A stretch of DNA of 64,000 bases from Clonostachys chloroleuca (GCA_037952775.1 JBANAY010000003.1:21514001-21578000), one strand, 5' to 3'. Counted from the stretch's first letter, positions 24,321 to 38,002 are shown. Program-made: numbers and translations. Notes: generated from the sequence alone by a model not told the origin.

Positions 24321-24761
24321 GGCGTTTCTTCCTTTTCTTTCAGCAGCTTGAGGTGTACTTGGCAAGAAAAGAAACCATGGAATTTTGTTTAACTCATTTT
24401 TAATCTATCTCTCTTTGGTGTAAAGGCATAGAAAACCAGGGGAAACCTGGCCAGCGGAACGATGGACGGTTGTTTGTTATGACACATGTATTTAGGTAGA
24501 ATGAGCTGAGCCGACCGTAATCACATATCCTGGGCTTCTCCGGTCGAGCCATCCTGTGCTGGGAAGCTTGTCTCCAAACCTCTGAAAGATGTGTAAAAGT
24601 GAAGAAGATGTTCTCCGTAAAGTATGTTTTTGTATTTATCATGTTACAGCTCTGGAGAGTTGTGGGTATCAAGCAACCATCGCCGTATCTCTAAATTTGA
24701 GTCATTCGCAATGCCCGTTCCTAAATTTTTTTATAACTCCAGACGGTAAATCAGCGTCAAA
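24321..24761. other. Convergent intergenic region
   Basis: Between the 3' ends of NUP49 (+) and the RPC7 gene (-); 441 bp with no gene seen. Should hold both polyadenylation regions. Confidence 0.5.
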
Positions 24762-25627
24762 TTAATATGTTCCCTCGCCGTCCCCTCCATCATCGCCATA
24801 GTCGTCGCCGTATTCATCACCATTGTCGAAGTAGTTCTCGGCATCATAATCACCGGCGTCCTCGTCATCGTACACTTCGTCTTGCTCCTCCTCTTCTCCT
24901 TCTCCCTCGAGCTCCTCCTCTTCCCCTTCCTCGTGGGGGATGGCATCCAGCCTCTCGAGTAAGTCTCCCCCTCTTACGCCGTCCTCGCCTTCTTCCCCGT
25001 GCGCCACCAAACCAAAGGCCTGCTCTGCGTTTGGAAGGGCGTTCACGCTGGTCAGCTCCAGCTTCCGCTTCTTGCGCTCGCCCTGCGGCTCTATCACGTC
25101 GAGTATGTCCTCCGGGAAGAGCTCCCTGCATATCACCCGCCGGGACCAGTCGGGGAGGGCCCGCTCTTCACGGACGAATCGCTGCCCGTACGTCGGGACG
25201 GATGTGAAGGGGTCCTGCGAGGCGCGGCTCTGTACGCCGTAGTGGGCATTGGTCTGCTCTTGGCCGTACATCTTCCGAGGCGCAAGGGGATCGCTGTCTA
25301 GAGTGCGGCGAGAGGTGTATAATGAGGAGGCGTGGATCTGATGCCGCAACAGGAGGAAGTGCTTGACGGCGTCTTTCTCGAATGGATTCAGTGCCGTGGG
25401 AGTCGGGACGGTGTATGGCTGGAATTATACAGGTCAGTTTCGCTTCTCCCCGTGTCACTGCACCAATGCGCCAGGTTCGATCAGACGGGGGAGACTCACA
25501 GGGAAGAGCTCGGATGGCCTGGCTCGGGTTCGTCGCCATTGTCCCATGACAGGACCGGCCGGCCAGCGCCGCCTCCGCCTCTTCCTCCCCTACCACCGCG
25601 GCCACCTCCTCGGCCTCCTCGAGACAT
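24762..25627 (-). CDS. RPC31: RNA polymerase III subunit RPC7 (Rpc31), one-base break
   Basis: Subunit of the initiation-specific heterotrimer of RNA polymerase III. Exons 25627-25500 and 25418-24762 flank an 81-nt intron. The Gly/Arg-rich N-terminus (MSRGGRGGGRGG) is followed by LSWDNGDEPEPG, then SELFPPYTVPTPT, PFEKDAVKHFLLLR, SLYTSRRTLD, YGQRFVREERALPDWS, and a long acidic tail with EEEE and DDED blocks, the hallmark of this subunit. ELFPP is one base out of frame with the N-terminus. One extra base in the GG at 25516-25517 (plus strand) gives EPEPGPSELFPP and 261 aa. Divergent from the HSM3-like gene. Confidence 0.87.
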
Positions 25628-26046
25628 TCTTGCGGCGACAGCTGCTGTGGGTGGCCCGTTGGTGTTGAAGAATCGCGCAATGGCTGGGGCGAGTGGTGGC
25701 AGTCAAGTTGAAGGGTGTGAGTCTGCCCGGTGAATTTTTAGAGCTGCCGTGGGGTTGCGCAGTGGATCGACTGCTCACTGTAAAACGGAATTGTTCCGCT
25801 GTGACGTTGCCCCGCTGCATGTCCGTGGCCCGCTGAAACTCTACTGCGCTGCACTGAGCAATGCCGCTTGTAGGCTCCAGCGTGCGACGACGATCGCCGG
25901 TAGTTACGATAGCTGCTCTGCCTGCTTGGCTGTCGTATACAAGCACGCCTTCTACCAGACTCATCGCATAGTCATCGCCGCAATTTCTTGGTTGGATATT
26001 TCACCGCAAGTGACCCTACATTCGTCATTATACAGCGAGGAAGACC
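25628..26046. promoter_or_regulatory. Divergent promoter of RPC7 and the HSM3-like gene
   Basis: 419 bp between two opposed start codons. No clear TATA or other box recognised. It is the only place for both promoters. Confidence 0.45.
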
Positions 26047-27203
26047 ATGCCGGAGAGAATAGTACCACAGCCCACTATGGAGAACGTGCGAATCTCAGGC
26101 CTCGAAGAGCTCCAGGCTCATCTCCAAGAGCTCGTCAACGACAGCACACTCCCCTTCAACGAGAAACTCTTTGATGATGTTGAACTCCAGCTCACAGGTA
26201 CATTCCTACTTAGTCCCCTTGTTCATCTACAGGCCAAACTCCTCGAAATACTAAAGCTAACCATCCAACCAGAGGACAATATCCCACTCCTCCTCCCCAG
26301 CTTCCTCCCTCCGCTCACCACAATACTCAAGTCCACAACCCAGGACCCAACTCCCTGCCTCACCCTGACCATCAAGCTCCTCTCCCCCTCCCCCTCGCCC
26401 GCACACTCACCATCGCTGACCCCCCTTCCCTCATCACCGCCCTCCAGTCCCCCCTCCCGGGCGCCAACCAGCTCGCCCTCGCCATCCTCCACAAAGGCGC
26501 CGCCACCCCCAGCGATGCCGCCATCCTAAGCACCCTCCCCGACGTCATCGAGGAGCTCGTCGAGGCCTGGCTCTCGACCGACAACGTCTCCGTGGCCGAG
26601 AAGGCCGCTAAAGTCCTCGGCGACCTACTCGAGGTCGACTGCGACGTCGTCGCGCCTCCTCCCCAGCCGCTCGCTACCTCCACCGACAGCACCACCCAGG
26701 AGCTCGTCCGCAGACGCCGCACTCCCGGCCACGCCCGCCTCTGGAACCTCATCTTCGGGACACGCCCCATCCTCTCCCTCGTCCCGGAGTACTGCTCCCC
26801 CTCGGACGAGCGCACCATCCGCCAGGTCACCCTCTCCCAGGGCCGTCTGCTCCGTCTGCTCCCGCGCCTGGCCACGCTCAACCTCGCGCCCCTCATCGCC
26901 AGGCCTGCGCCTGACTTATTTGCCGGGGAGAGTCTCCTCTACTGGGCGTCGTTGAAGATGATCGACTACGGCGATGTGCTGGTCCATCTCAACCTGGTCG
27001 ATTTCTTTGAGACGTTGGTCAGTGTGATGCGGGTGGCTGAGACGCGCTCTCCCATCGTGGATGAGGAGCTTGGAGCTTTGATTCGAACAGCTGCCAAGGA
27101 CGACACCGTGCTTCGAGACGCATTGAGGGGACTCCCAGATCGTACAATCGAGGAGGAGGCGGAGCCACTGAGAGAGTACATCACGAAGCTTCTTCAGGGT
27201 TAA
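26047..27203 (+). CDS. HSM3-like protein (proteasome assembly chaperone family), one-base break
   Basis: Helical-repeat protein of the Hsm3/S5b (PSMD5) type. In yeast Hsm3 helps assemble the proteasome base and was first named for a mismatch-repair phenotype. Visible segments: LEELQAHLQELVNDSTLPFNEKL near the N-terminus, then LLPSFLPPLTTIL, SLITALQSPLPGANQLALAI, STLPDVIEELVEAWLSTDN, AEKAAKVLGDLLEVD, and HARLWNLIFGTRPILSL in the C-terminal half. The frame changes at the C5 run 26384-26388; one extra C continues LLSP into LPLARTLTIADPP and gives 385 aa. A 39-nt stretch at 26197-26235 looks like an intron but is in frame and probably too short, so it is kept as coding. Assignment rests on pattern memory. 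Confidence 0.75.
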
Positions 27204-27540
27204 ATCTCCAAGTCTAACGAAATGATATAAGAAGATCAAGTAAGTGGAGGCATGGCATGCACGGTAAAAGGGATAGGGGGGAATTATAAGCAAGCCCAGT
27301 CTTTTAATGTATAAGAGTAAAAAGAAGAAATATGTACAGATACAGAAATCATCAACATATTGTAACATTTCCTGATTCGACAGTCCGAACGGAAGAGCAG
27401 AGACCAAAACCGGCAGAACGAGCTTTTTGTAAAACCTAACATGTATATTTCCACACATACGCTGACAGTTTAATCCCCTTGAACACCAAAAGAATGCTTT
27501 CCGCCATGACGCCCGTTTCTCCCTGCGAGAGGAACGCCGT
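27204..27540. other. Convergent intergenic region
   Basis: 337 bp between the 3' ends of the HSM3-like gene (+) and SEC7 (-). AT-rich on both sides; expected to contain both polyadenylation regions. Confidence 0.5.
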
Positions 27541-30500
27541 CTACAGCATTCTCCGTGCCGCAGCCTCGTGGTGGTCTCCGGAAGTCTCATCCGCATTGCT
27601 GACCATGCTCTCCCTCCTCTTGCTGCCGATCTTGGCGAGGCCGTCGATTCCCAGGCCCACCTCTCCAACTCTCCGCAGGACCAGAAGAAGCGCAGAGCGT
27701 AAATCTGGCGTCAGATCCTTGCCGAGAAGGTCAACGGTCATGGGGTAGAAGTCGGGAATGCGAGCCTTGAATGATTCCTCAGGGAACGAAGCATACCCCT
27801 CGAGGACGTCAACGACAACAGGCCTCCAGGCTGCAATATTCCTCTGCTGGCTCTCTTCCTCAAGAGCAGTGTACCCGCTAACAATATCCTTGCACAGGGG
27901 GACAAGGGCCGCTTCGACGTCGTCGCGGCTCTTGCGGCGCTCGGGGTCGTTATCGGCATACATGCGGAAGAGGATGGAGCAGTAGGTGGCGGCCGAGCCA
28001 CTCTCCTGCTTGAGGAGATTTGGTGGCTGCTTCATGAAACCTTCTCGCCATAGTCGCATTCGGAGCTCCTTGTCGTCATTAAAGCGGCGAGCAAACTGGA
28101 AGGAGCGCTTCAGAAGAGACATCAGGCGCAGAAGCTCCAGTGAAGGAATATGGGCATAGACGGCCTCGTTGCTGAACAGCTCGTTGACTGTCTCGATCAT
28201 GAGGAGCTGCAGGACGCATCGAGAGATGATGCGGTTGAAGAAGCGTCTTCGGGCAGCTGTAACCACCACAGGCTGTTGCTGGAGGCTGGTATTTGGCTTG
28301 AACTCCTCCAGGGTCACTTGTGGCGATTGGGATATCCGGAAATCCTCCTCGTTGACCTTTGATGGAAGTCCGTGGTGCACAGACTCGTTATCAGCATCGG
28401 ATACGGTGCTGGCATCATCAGCACCATTTGTCTTCGGAGTCTTGCTCTGCTCCTCTGCGACACCCTCAGGCAATGGAGAGCTGGCAGGAGTGACGAACTC
28501 AGCTTCTGGTGGAGACAGTGTGGCAGTTGAGTTGATCGCCGCCGCCGTGAAGAGCTGGTGGGCCGTGGTCCGCTCGAAGAGTTCACAGAAAGCGCCAACA
28601 ATCTTTGTCCAGTGCTGCTTGTTAAATTTGTCGACATTCTTCAAGATCATTTGCTGTAGGCAGTTACTGCCGATGCGCGAAATTGTGTCATTCTCCTGGC
28701 AAATACAAAGCGCAAGCAACTCCAGGAATCTATCAAGCATGTACTCTAGGGAGCTAAAGTAATGAGTGAAAAGAGTGATCATGTTACGCAAGGCTTGAAT
28801 CATGGTTGTCGAGAGCCAAACCGAGAGCTCTTCGTGGTTGAGCGCATTTGTCATTTCAGGGCGAGAACGCAGAACCATGAAGATTGGGTAAAGCTGTTGG
28901 CGCCACAAAATGTCCCAAAATTCGGGCGGGAATCCTCCTCCGTACTTTATAAGAGTGTCGAAGAAATACTCCAAGGCGTTAGAGCGAACTTCAAGATCCT
29001 CTCCAGTCATGAGAACATCATGGAAGGCGAAGAGAACAGGGAACCAGTAGCCCTCCTCTACCGAAGTATTCGCCAGAGGTCGTCGAGGGGATGAGCTACT
29101 TGATTTGCCGCCAGAAGATTTTCTAGATGGCTCCGGGCTACGCTTCTGTGAAAGAGGGCATTCGGGAGTCTTCAGCATAGTAGGAACGATCGACTTGAGC
29201 AATTCCAATGCTTGTAAACCCTTCTTCTGGAACTTGAGGTTCTTCGAGAACTCCGTCAAGCAAACAATCAAATCGGTGAAAGCGCCCTGTGAAATGACAA
29301 CGCCAAATTTGGTTTTATACACCTGGTTGACGTTTTCAAAAGCAAGGTTGACGATCGCCTCGTAGGGTTCTCGTGCGGCAACAGTGAAGACTCCGAACAT
29401 AGTCCTCCATCCCGAGCGGATCATATCTCCTCGGGCTTGGATCATCTGGATCAAGCATTGGAGAATCATGTCCTTGACAGTGGGGTTGTTCGAAGTCGCG
29501 AGGATATGTTCAAAAGGCTTCAAGAAGTCCTTTTGGAATTTGAAACCCGCGAGTTCCTCGATTTCCATGAATCGCATCGACAATTGACGGAGTGAGTCCA
29601 AAGCAAAGAAGACGATGTTCAAGTTGTTGTGGCAGCCAACGCGGTTGAAATGCTCTCCAAAAACCTCCCAGATGTTGCTCCATTCGAAACGAATTCTGTT
29701 CATGTTGTAGTAACTGATTTCAACAATCTTCTGCAAACTGTATGTGCGAGGGGAATCATTAGAGCCGGACACCTTGATCTCATCCCAGCTCACCTCAGTC
29801 AAAGCCTTTGCGAAGAATACCATGGCATCACCAGAAAGGTTTGCAGTATTTGTGAAGATGCGGTCGACACTACGAATGATCTCATCCGACTTGGTCTCTG
29901 AGGCGATTTCGCTGGAGAATCCTCTCGTAACAGTGCTTGCCCTGTGGCGAGACTTGGATCGAGACTGCGTCGATGATCGAGAGTCCGTTGTGTCAGTGCG
30001 CTTGAAGCGAGCCTTGGAAACATCCGGAATTGCATTCTCGTCCACACCCTCCGAGATAAGCTGGAGACGATCCAGTTGGCTGATGCAAAGAAGAATATCC
30101 TTCCAAGATTCTCGCAAGACGTTGCCTTCTGTTGAGCCGAGATCAAGGATAGTCTTGAGAGCCTCAATGTTCTTTGCCAGCATCTCCTGGGGGTTGTTCA
30201 GGTTGGTAGCATTCTTAAGAGCCGTCATGAAGGCTTCGCGTGGCGTTGAAAGGTCGAAAGCGCATGCAATCTTAGTTGATAGCTTCATACCCTCAAGGCA
30301 TAGCTTGTTAACCTCAATATTGTGAGCCTTTTGGATCTGGCCAGAAAGGGCTGAGAAAATGCACATCCAAGTCACGTCAAACATGGGGCCAACGTGTTTG
30401 AAAGAGGTTGCAGGGATATACTTGACGCCGTCCTTCTTGGCATTTCGTCGCTGGGACTTGAAGAGTGTCTTGAACAGAGCTTCGGAGCGGAGAGAAATCT

Positions 30501-33218
30501 CCTCGGACTGTTGGACATACGCCTCCCGCTGCAGGTCACGACCGACGCTTGAAAACGCCTGCCCAAGGCCGGCGGCAATGCCTGACGGCTGAGCTGGAGT
30601 TGGACCCGCTGCCGCTGCCGCTTCTCGTTCACTTGTGAGAACAATTTCATTGCTTGCGATCTCGTCAAAGATACCAATCAGATACTCGTCGGGAAGATCG
30701 GCGTTATCGTTAATGCCTCGGTTGTTCTTGATGAAGTCCTCCTTTGTCATCCTTCGAACAACATTCTTACTGTGCTGGTCCGTGTTCAGCATGACAACAG
30801 AGTAAGCCAAAACGTAAGCCGTGTCGGCGTTGGCGAAGGCCTTCGGGTTGCCAAGAACATATCGCTCTGCGAACTTCAACATGAAGCGATCAATCTTCTG
30901 TGCCTCGCCGGGCAAACGGAATGATTGAAGAAAGTGCCTGAGAGCATCAACAAATCGCCTCTTTGTGAAGTTCATGGAGTCCACAAAAGCGTGCATGATA
31001 TCGATATTCCTCTGATCACCCTCGCCAAGATATTCTCCGATCTGTTGCTTATCGAGTTTCTCCTCCGTCAAAAGGAACTGGGCAATTGACTCTGGCGTAT
31101 CTTGGGAAATAAATCCATCTCGAAGCAAAAGCTTGATGCCCGTTTTCGGCTTGAAGTTGAATTGCCGGATGGCATTGGTAAGTGCCGTTTTCCTAGCCTT
31201 CTCCTTCTCGAGGTGATCTGGGTCATCGTCCAAGGTAGGTGTAGATGAGCCCAGAGGCGTAGGGCTGGGCTCGCTCAGCGTCGGATCAAAAGAAGGCCGT
31301 AATTCTTCCATGGAAGGATTTGTATCTTCGTTTCTCGACTGCAGAGTATCAGTCTCAGTGTGTAACGGGGCTGACCAGTTCACAAGCGATCTCAGAGCCT
31401 CGACAAGCGCTTCTAACGAAAGTCGCTTGATTGCGTACTCCTTTGGATAGTCCGGTTCTGTTTCTTGAGTTGGTTGGATGCGCGCGACAGTCAATGATGG
31501 CGGCAAGACAGGCTTCAATTGCCACTCGCTGGGAGGTGCAGTTTTGGCTCGTGTCTCCTCGTATATTTGCTCATTAACAGAAGCAATTGTGACCGGAGCA
31601 GTAGCAAACTTGGACAGATCTTCGATAATGGTCTGGTAGATGTTATCTACGCCTTGACCACAGTCATAGTTCAAGTAAGTCTCCACAAGTGCCCGCGGGT
31701 CGGCGCACATTCGATTCAAAATGGTAACAAAGTAAATCTTCTGTGATAGAGGCCCATTTTTGCGCGAAAGGAGGGCCAAGTAAATCTCATTAAGGATAAC
31801 CTCAATTTCTTTCTGCAAGAATGGGTCAACGGCTTACGTCTGGGATGGCAGAATACCAGAGGAGGGCTTACCTTGAATGAGGGGCGCATGAACTTAAGCA
31901 TGAGCCAGAAGATTTCGCAACAGACTTCAAACACCCGATCCACCGAACTGGCACCATTGCGCGTGATACTCAAACAGAGATAGAACTTGATCGCCTGAAG
32001 GAAAGTCGTAGACTCGATGCTCTTGGAGCTCTTAATAGTACAAATAGGAGAAGTGAAGACCGAAATATTGTTGTTGAGAACGGTGTGGATTAGGTGAAGA
32101 GAAATAAGCTTCGAGCGCATAGGCTGGCCACGAATGTCATAGAGTTGATCCGGTGGAAGAACCTTGGTTGACAGGTTGCAGAACGATCGGAAGACGAGGT
32201 ACGCATCACGAATGTAGACCTCATCCTCGGCTTCCAGCGCCTCCAAATCGTCCGCAGCAGGGTGGTCGGGAACTGAGTGCCCGGATACGGAAGCATTGTC
32301 GTCCTTGTCCTTGGCAAATCGAAGCCTCGTGACAGTAGTAGGACCGTCTCCCAGATTTGAATCATCGAAACTCTTGCGATGTTCAAGATCCTTCAAAGTG
32401 AGTTTTGCCTTGGTGCTTCCATTGGTTTCTTTCGAGTCTGAGGGGTCGTTATCAGGGGTCTCGGTCGATGGCACATCTGCGTTGGTAAGATCTTGCGCAT
32501 CGCTCGTGCCATCCTCGGCTTTCTCGTGCTCAAGATGCTGGTCCCCCTGGGCCTCGTCGCGATCCTCATGTTCTTCGTCATGGTCCTCGTCATGATCCTC
32601 ATCGCGATCCGGTGAGTTGGGCGCCTCACTTGCAGCAGTTAAACGAGTCTCCTTCATATGCAATCGTGTCTTGACTCGTTCGAAAACCGTCCCAACCATC
32701 TGCGTCAATGTGCCTTGGGCGACCTGCTGATTGGCTGTGCTCCTGGAGAGCAGGAAAACATTGTACACCTGTCGAACAGCCTTGAGCAGGCCGGCTCCAT
32801 GAACAACAATCTTATCATTGAGAACTGCTGCCAAGAGGGACTTGACAATTTGAAGCTGGATATCGACAGGGGTGCTCTCGCCTTCGAAACAGTCGCAAAT
32901 CGTGTCGATAGCTCGTTCAATCAGTGGAGGCGCTTGGTCGACTTCGTCTTCTTCATCTTCTTTGCTGGAGACTGAGAAGTAGGAGTATGAGATAAGTTTC
33001 CCGATGCAGTCGAGAGCGCTGGTCGTCAGTTTAGCATCGTTGGATCTGGTTGCGAGCTGGAGGGGCGTGAAAACGATCTCGGGGTTGGGCAGTTTGTCAT
33101 GCTCCTTTATGGCATCCAAGGCTTTCTTGGAGGAGTCTGCTAGTTCTTTATTCTTTTGCGCTTCCTTGGAAGCTAATATGGCGTCCAAGGCGGACACCAC
33201 AAACTTGACGGAGCTCAT
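27541..33218 (-). CDS. SEC7: Sec7 guanine nucleotide exchange factor for Arf
   Basis: Large BIG-type Arf-GEF of the trans-Golgi that loads Arf1 with GTP for vesicle formation. Exon 1 (33218-31872) and exon 2 (31812-27541) are separated by a 59-nt intron and give 1872 aa with no frame break. N-terminal DCB and HUS regions (IPHAT-like helices; NLYDIRGQ-type turn seen as QLYDIRGQPMRSKL) precede the Sec7 domain at about residues 650-850 (FNFKPKTGIKLLLRDGF to ADLPDEYLIGIFDEI). The glutamic finger is present in FRLPGEAQKIDRFM. C-terminal HDS repeats follow. A charged Asp/Glu/His linker lies near residues 200-270. Length matches other fungal Sec7 proteins. The start is the first ATG in frame (MSSVKFVVSALDAIL). 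Confidence 0.96.
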
Positions 33219-35194
33219 CGGGAGCGGTTGGGATGCTTAAGGGGCCATTCGCAGCTCTCGGAAGCCAGGCGGGAAGGGATGCGCAAAGGGAGCCGACGCC
33301 GAAGATGCAGTTCAGCAAGTGCAACAAACACAGCAGGTAGACGAAGAGAGCGGCGTCTGTCAGGAGCGGTCGAAAATATCAAATGGCGACGCAGAAGTTA
33401 AAGTGCCCGGATGAGCAGGAGCTTTGCATCAGGGTCGTGGCTCAGATGTGGACAACATTCAGTTCCAGCGCCCAGCTGTTGCCCCAATATTACGCTAGAG
33501 CGCTAGGGACGAGGAGCTAGGCGTCCAAATTACAGTGACAGGAGGCTCCTGGTCCGCTTGCGCAGGCCGAATTATGGAGTCGGGAGCCAATAGTGAGAGG
33601 ATTGGGAGGTGGCTTGGCTGTGGCGGCCCCTGTTTGGGCTTAGCGTCCGTGTAAATCCAGTGCAATCCAGGGGGGCCAAAATATCCACTCTGCATCTCAT
33701 GGATGCAGTAATGTAAGTTCCAATCTGCAGCTAGGAGGCAAGAAAGCTACTGTTCTAGCCTCGATAGTGCCAATTGCTATTATCATTTCTGCTCGTGAAA
33801 TGAATCTGAAGAGAAGTCCAAAATAAATTTCAATAGTTTGCCAAAACGCGTGGCTAATTGCGCTATAGATAAGTATGAAGCGATATACCTTCGTTATATG
33901 TGCAGCCTAGCACTCGGACGATATTGCGGCTACAGTACCAACACTCTCTCACACCCTGAGGAAGATCATCCTCAGCTTTTCAAACAAACAACCAGGAATA
34001 CGACAAAGTATGCATGCAACCAATTGCTCGTTTAGTAACTTATGTGTTAGCTTTCTGTCAACACCCATTCCTCTAGAAGCAACCACCAGATCCTTCTGAC
34101 TAAGGCCAAGTTAACGTAATCCTACCCTAGGCATGCATCTCGTCGATCTCCTCAGCAGCCAAAGTTCATCACGAGCCACATGGTCCTGTGTGTTGCCAAC
34201 CACTTTTGGTTTGTCTACAGGATTGTTTCGACTATATTTGTATGAAACGCTGGGGTCATCAAAATAGGCGTCTCAACTCTTGTGGGTGTCATTTGTTCTT
34301 GTACGTAACAATCATTTTAAGATGTCCCAAGACATGAAAGTTGAAGGATTTCATACATTGAGATCCAGTTCCTACGCAAGACATAAATAGCATCATGTCC
34401 ATTACTGTGCATTTAGAGATCCGCTTCGTATGACAAAACCATATGACAACCCGCCAATAGACCAATGAATACGAGCTATATTGAGTGGGTGTTGCTATGA
34501 ATCTGCTGCTTACTCTACTGGCCAAAACAGACCAAATAAACTGAATAAGTAGGAAGCAGGCCCAACTAACAAATAGATGCGCGACTATTCTGAGAGCTTT
34601 CCTGCGCCACCAATAGTGTAGCCGTTTGATCAAAGGCCCGACCGCCTTGATAAGGTGCGTTGTAAATTATCGCCTGATAGCGACTAGCGAGGGGTTTATA
34701 GGCGGTATGCTCTGCACCTCGAGGCTCGGCCTCAGCCGTGATGAGCAAACTCGGAATTTATTTAACAATGGATGAGATAACCAAACGCATCAGATCAACC
34801 GTTATTCAAACGCTCTACCAATTCCAGAGACCCCATAGTCCAGAATGCGTGCATGCCGGTGTTTGAATGGCCGCATGTAAAAGCCTGTGCCAATGATGAT
34901 CCGACCACCCGAAAGCGGTTTAGCCCACGGAGCTCGATAAACCGACGGAAGAGCTCAACGCAAAAACTGTCCTACAACCCCAAGAATTTCCCATCACGTT
35001 GAGCCTCTCTGACCCATCCCCAATTAAAATTCCCGCGCAGCGTCCATCTCCATCCCCCTCTTCGCTCCTTCAACTCCATCCCGCCGGTGTCAATTGCTCT
35101 TAGTAGACTCCGTCTGCGAGCAATCGGCAGCTTCTACTCTTCAGAAGTTTCAATACATCCCTGAGGCGGAGCTCATCTTCCCCCCTCGCTCACA
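33219..35194. other. Divergent intergenic region
   Basis: Nearly 2 kb between SEC7 (-) and the pyruvate dehydrogenase E2 gene (+). Only short unrelated ORFs. The last 170 bp are CT-rich, a probable core promoter and leader of the E2 gene. Confidence 0.5.
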
Positions 35195-36656
35195 ATGCTC
35201 AGCGCCGTACTTCGGAGGCAAGCCCTCAAGCCCACCCAGAATGCCCTGCGAGCAGGCTTCAGGGCACATGTAGTCCGCTACTATGCCTCTTTCCCCGACC
35301 ACCAGGTCGTCAAGATGCCCGCCCTCTCCCCAACCATGCAGGCTGGCAACATTGGCGCTTGGCAGAAGAAGCCTGGTGACAGCATCGCGCCCGGTGATGT
35401 TCTTGTTGAGATCGAGACCGACAAGGCCCAGATGGACTTTGAGTTCCAGGAGGAGGGTGTGATCGCCAAGATCCTCAAGGAGTCCGGTGCCAAGGACATT
35501 CCTGTTGGCACTGTGAGTTGAGCCCCTTATCCCTCGCTGCCCACCTCGTATCAAATTCCCCTCTGTCCAAATTCCTGTTCTGACCTGGATTTGAATATAG
35601 CCCATCGCTGTTCTCGTCGAGGAGGGCACCGACGTCACAGCCTTCGAGAAATTCACTCTCGAGGATGCCGGCGGTGATGCCGCTCCTGCCGCTCCTAAGA
35701 AGGAGGAGAAGACTGAGTCCAAGCCCGCTGCCGCTTCTACCCCCGAGCCCGCCCCCGAGCCCGAGCAATACTCTTCCACCGGCCGTCTGCAGACCGCTCT
35801 TGACCGTGAGCCCAACGCCACTCCCCAGGCCAAGCGTCTGGCCCGTGAGAGCGGTGTCGCCATCGAGAAGGTCAAGGGAACTGGCAAGGGCGGCAAGATC
35901 ACCGAAGAGGATGTCAAGAAGGCCGTCAGCGCCCCCTCTTCCGCTGCTGCTCCTGCTGCTGCTTATGAGGACGTCCCCATCTCTGGCATGCGCAAGGTCA
36001 TTGCCAGCCGCCTCCAGGAGTCTGTCCAGACCAACCCCCACTTCTTCGTCACCAGCTCCCTCTCCGTCACCAAACTGCTGAAACTCCGCCAGGCTCTCAA
36101 TGCCTCTGCTGAGGGCCAGTACAAGCTGTCGGTCAACGACTTCCTGATCAAGGCTATTGCTGCCGCTTCCAAGAAGGTCCCTACCGTCAACTCTAGCTGG
36201 CGCGGTGAGTCCATCCGCCAGTTCAGCAGCGTCGACGTTTCCGTTGCTGTCTCCACCCCCACCGGCCTCATCACCCCCATTGTCACTGGCGTTGAGGGCC
36301 GTGGCCTCGAGTCCATCTCCTCCAAGGTCAAGGAGCTCGCCAAGAAGGCCCGTGATGGCAAGCTCAAGCCCGAGGAGTACCAGGGTGGTACCATCTCCAT
36401 CTCCAACATGGGCATGAACCCCGCTGTTGACCACTTCACTGCCGTCATCAACCCTCCCCAGGCCGCCATTGTCGCCATCGGCACCACCAAGAAGGTTGCC
36501 ATCCCCTCCGAGACTGAGGAGTCTGGTGTTGAGTGGGATGACCAGATCACCATCACTGCCAGCTTCGACCACAAGGTCGTCGACGGCGCTGTCGGTGCCG
36601 AGTGGGTCCGTGAGCTGAAGAAGGTCGTCGAGAACCCTCTCGAGCTCCTCCTGTAA
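35195..36656 (+). CDS. LAT1: Dihydrolipoamide acetyltransferase, E2 of pyruvate dehydrogenase
   Basis: Mitochondrial matrix core enzyme that moves the acetyl group from lipoamide to CoA. Exons 35195-35512 and 35601-36656 join in phase to 457 aa. A basic mitochondrial presequence (about 30 residues, [12 protein letters not shown]) precedes one lipoyl domain (residues about 35-110) with the lipoylated Lys in [14 protein letters not shown]. An Ala/Pro/Glu linker leads to the peripheral-subunit-binding domain ([28 protein letters not shown]). The catalytic domain ends with SFDHKVVDG, holding the active-site His and Asp. Strong codon bias (C-ending codons) fits high expression. No frame break. Confidence 0.96.
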
Positions 36657-38002
36657 AATTCGGAAGGCAATCTTCAGGTAATGATGGGCTTACTCCAGGG
36701 ACAGCACAAGCATGCGCAGGCCTGGCGTCGGGTGGAGGATATTGTTATAGACTGAGGGGACCGTCAGCGACTTGGCTGTCTCAAGAGGGTACGGATGGTG
36801 GTGGGAGATTTTCGATATTCTGGCTTTAGCAACCACGGAAAGGAAGTGCTACAGGCCCAGACATTCGTGTACAATGACTCTTAACTACCTAGTAATGCTG
36901 CATTTGGGTGTTTTGGAGAGGATATCTCCAGCTTGTACATTGGATTCTACTTTCTTCAATCTTGCCCTAAAACGAGTAGGATGCATGTTTCACGAAGTGG
37001 CTGAAACCCCAGACAGGCATTTTGATTAATTTGACGACGTTTGAAATGAAAGTAGAGAGAAAAATATTAATTTTATCTGGTTCAACAGTTTGTTCGTGAT
37101 TTTTTAGACCACTTCTGTCATTATCATCGCCAACTCCCCATAACTCGCTTCAATCGTTCTGTGCTTCCACCTTAATTCCAACAAGAACTCTAATGTTAAC
37201 CTTTGAGATTCGAGATCTGATATATTTGAGCCTGTTATTTTATGCCATCTTGTCCATACGGCGCCATACAGCCCTTGCCTCGACATCTCACTTTTACGTG
37301 TCATGGTGTTTTGGTGAATTGCCCGTGGCGAGAAATATCTAGAGTAGGTCTGTTCCATAGGGAGCGCGAGGGCAGGCTCACTTAGAAGAGATGCAGCGAT
37401 CCCTGTCCAGAGGCGGAGGTTAGAAATATGCGAATCTCTCACCATAATCCGAGCTACGTCATGTCTGGAAGAGTCCGCCACGACTTTGATTGGATGCCGC
37501 ATCATGATTGTCTTTCGGGTACTGCAGCAAAGCTCCCTAAGCTGTAGAGTCATCTCCTGACTACACCTCATCAAGTTAACACCGTCGGACAACGACGGTT
37601 AACGCGATGTGTAGATGAGGTGCGGCAGTCGTTGACGCCTTTGGAGGACCCAAAATAGATCGCCAATCAAAAGATCGGCACTCGCCCGCCCTCGGTGAAT
37701 TCGATAATCCGGCCAATGAGAGCACAGTAAATCTCGGCCTTTTCACACTCAACTTGCTGGTGGGGAGTTAGTATACTTTGACGGCTCCCCATGCGTGCCG
37801 TCTTGACGGATGCTGTGTTCTTTAATATTCCTCATCTTGCAAATTTGCCGAGAAAGACTTCAAGATACCCTCCGAGCGGGGCTACATGGGAGAATATCCC
37901 TTGTTGCGGCGTTGATTCAAAAGCCCGAAGAGTAGAGCACCTGCCACATCTCTCAGCCCCATCGCCGACTTACACCAGCCACAGCAGCAGCAGAGAGCAG
38001 CC
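36657..38002. other. Intergenic region, no gene seen
   Basis: 1.3 kb between two plus-strand genes. A 162-codon minus-strand frame at 37104-37592 has no upstream ATG and no family resemblance. Just before the next start codon lies a CAG-rich leader. Confidence 0.5.

Noticed and set aside
26197..26235. 39-nt GT-AG interval inside the HSM3-like gene as an intron
   Set aside because: In frame without stops and shorter than the fungal introns seen elsewhere in the window.
37104..37592. 162-codon minus-strand reading frame
   Set aside because: It has no upstream ATG (begins at TTG), no family resemblance and no coding bias.
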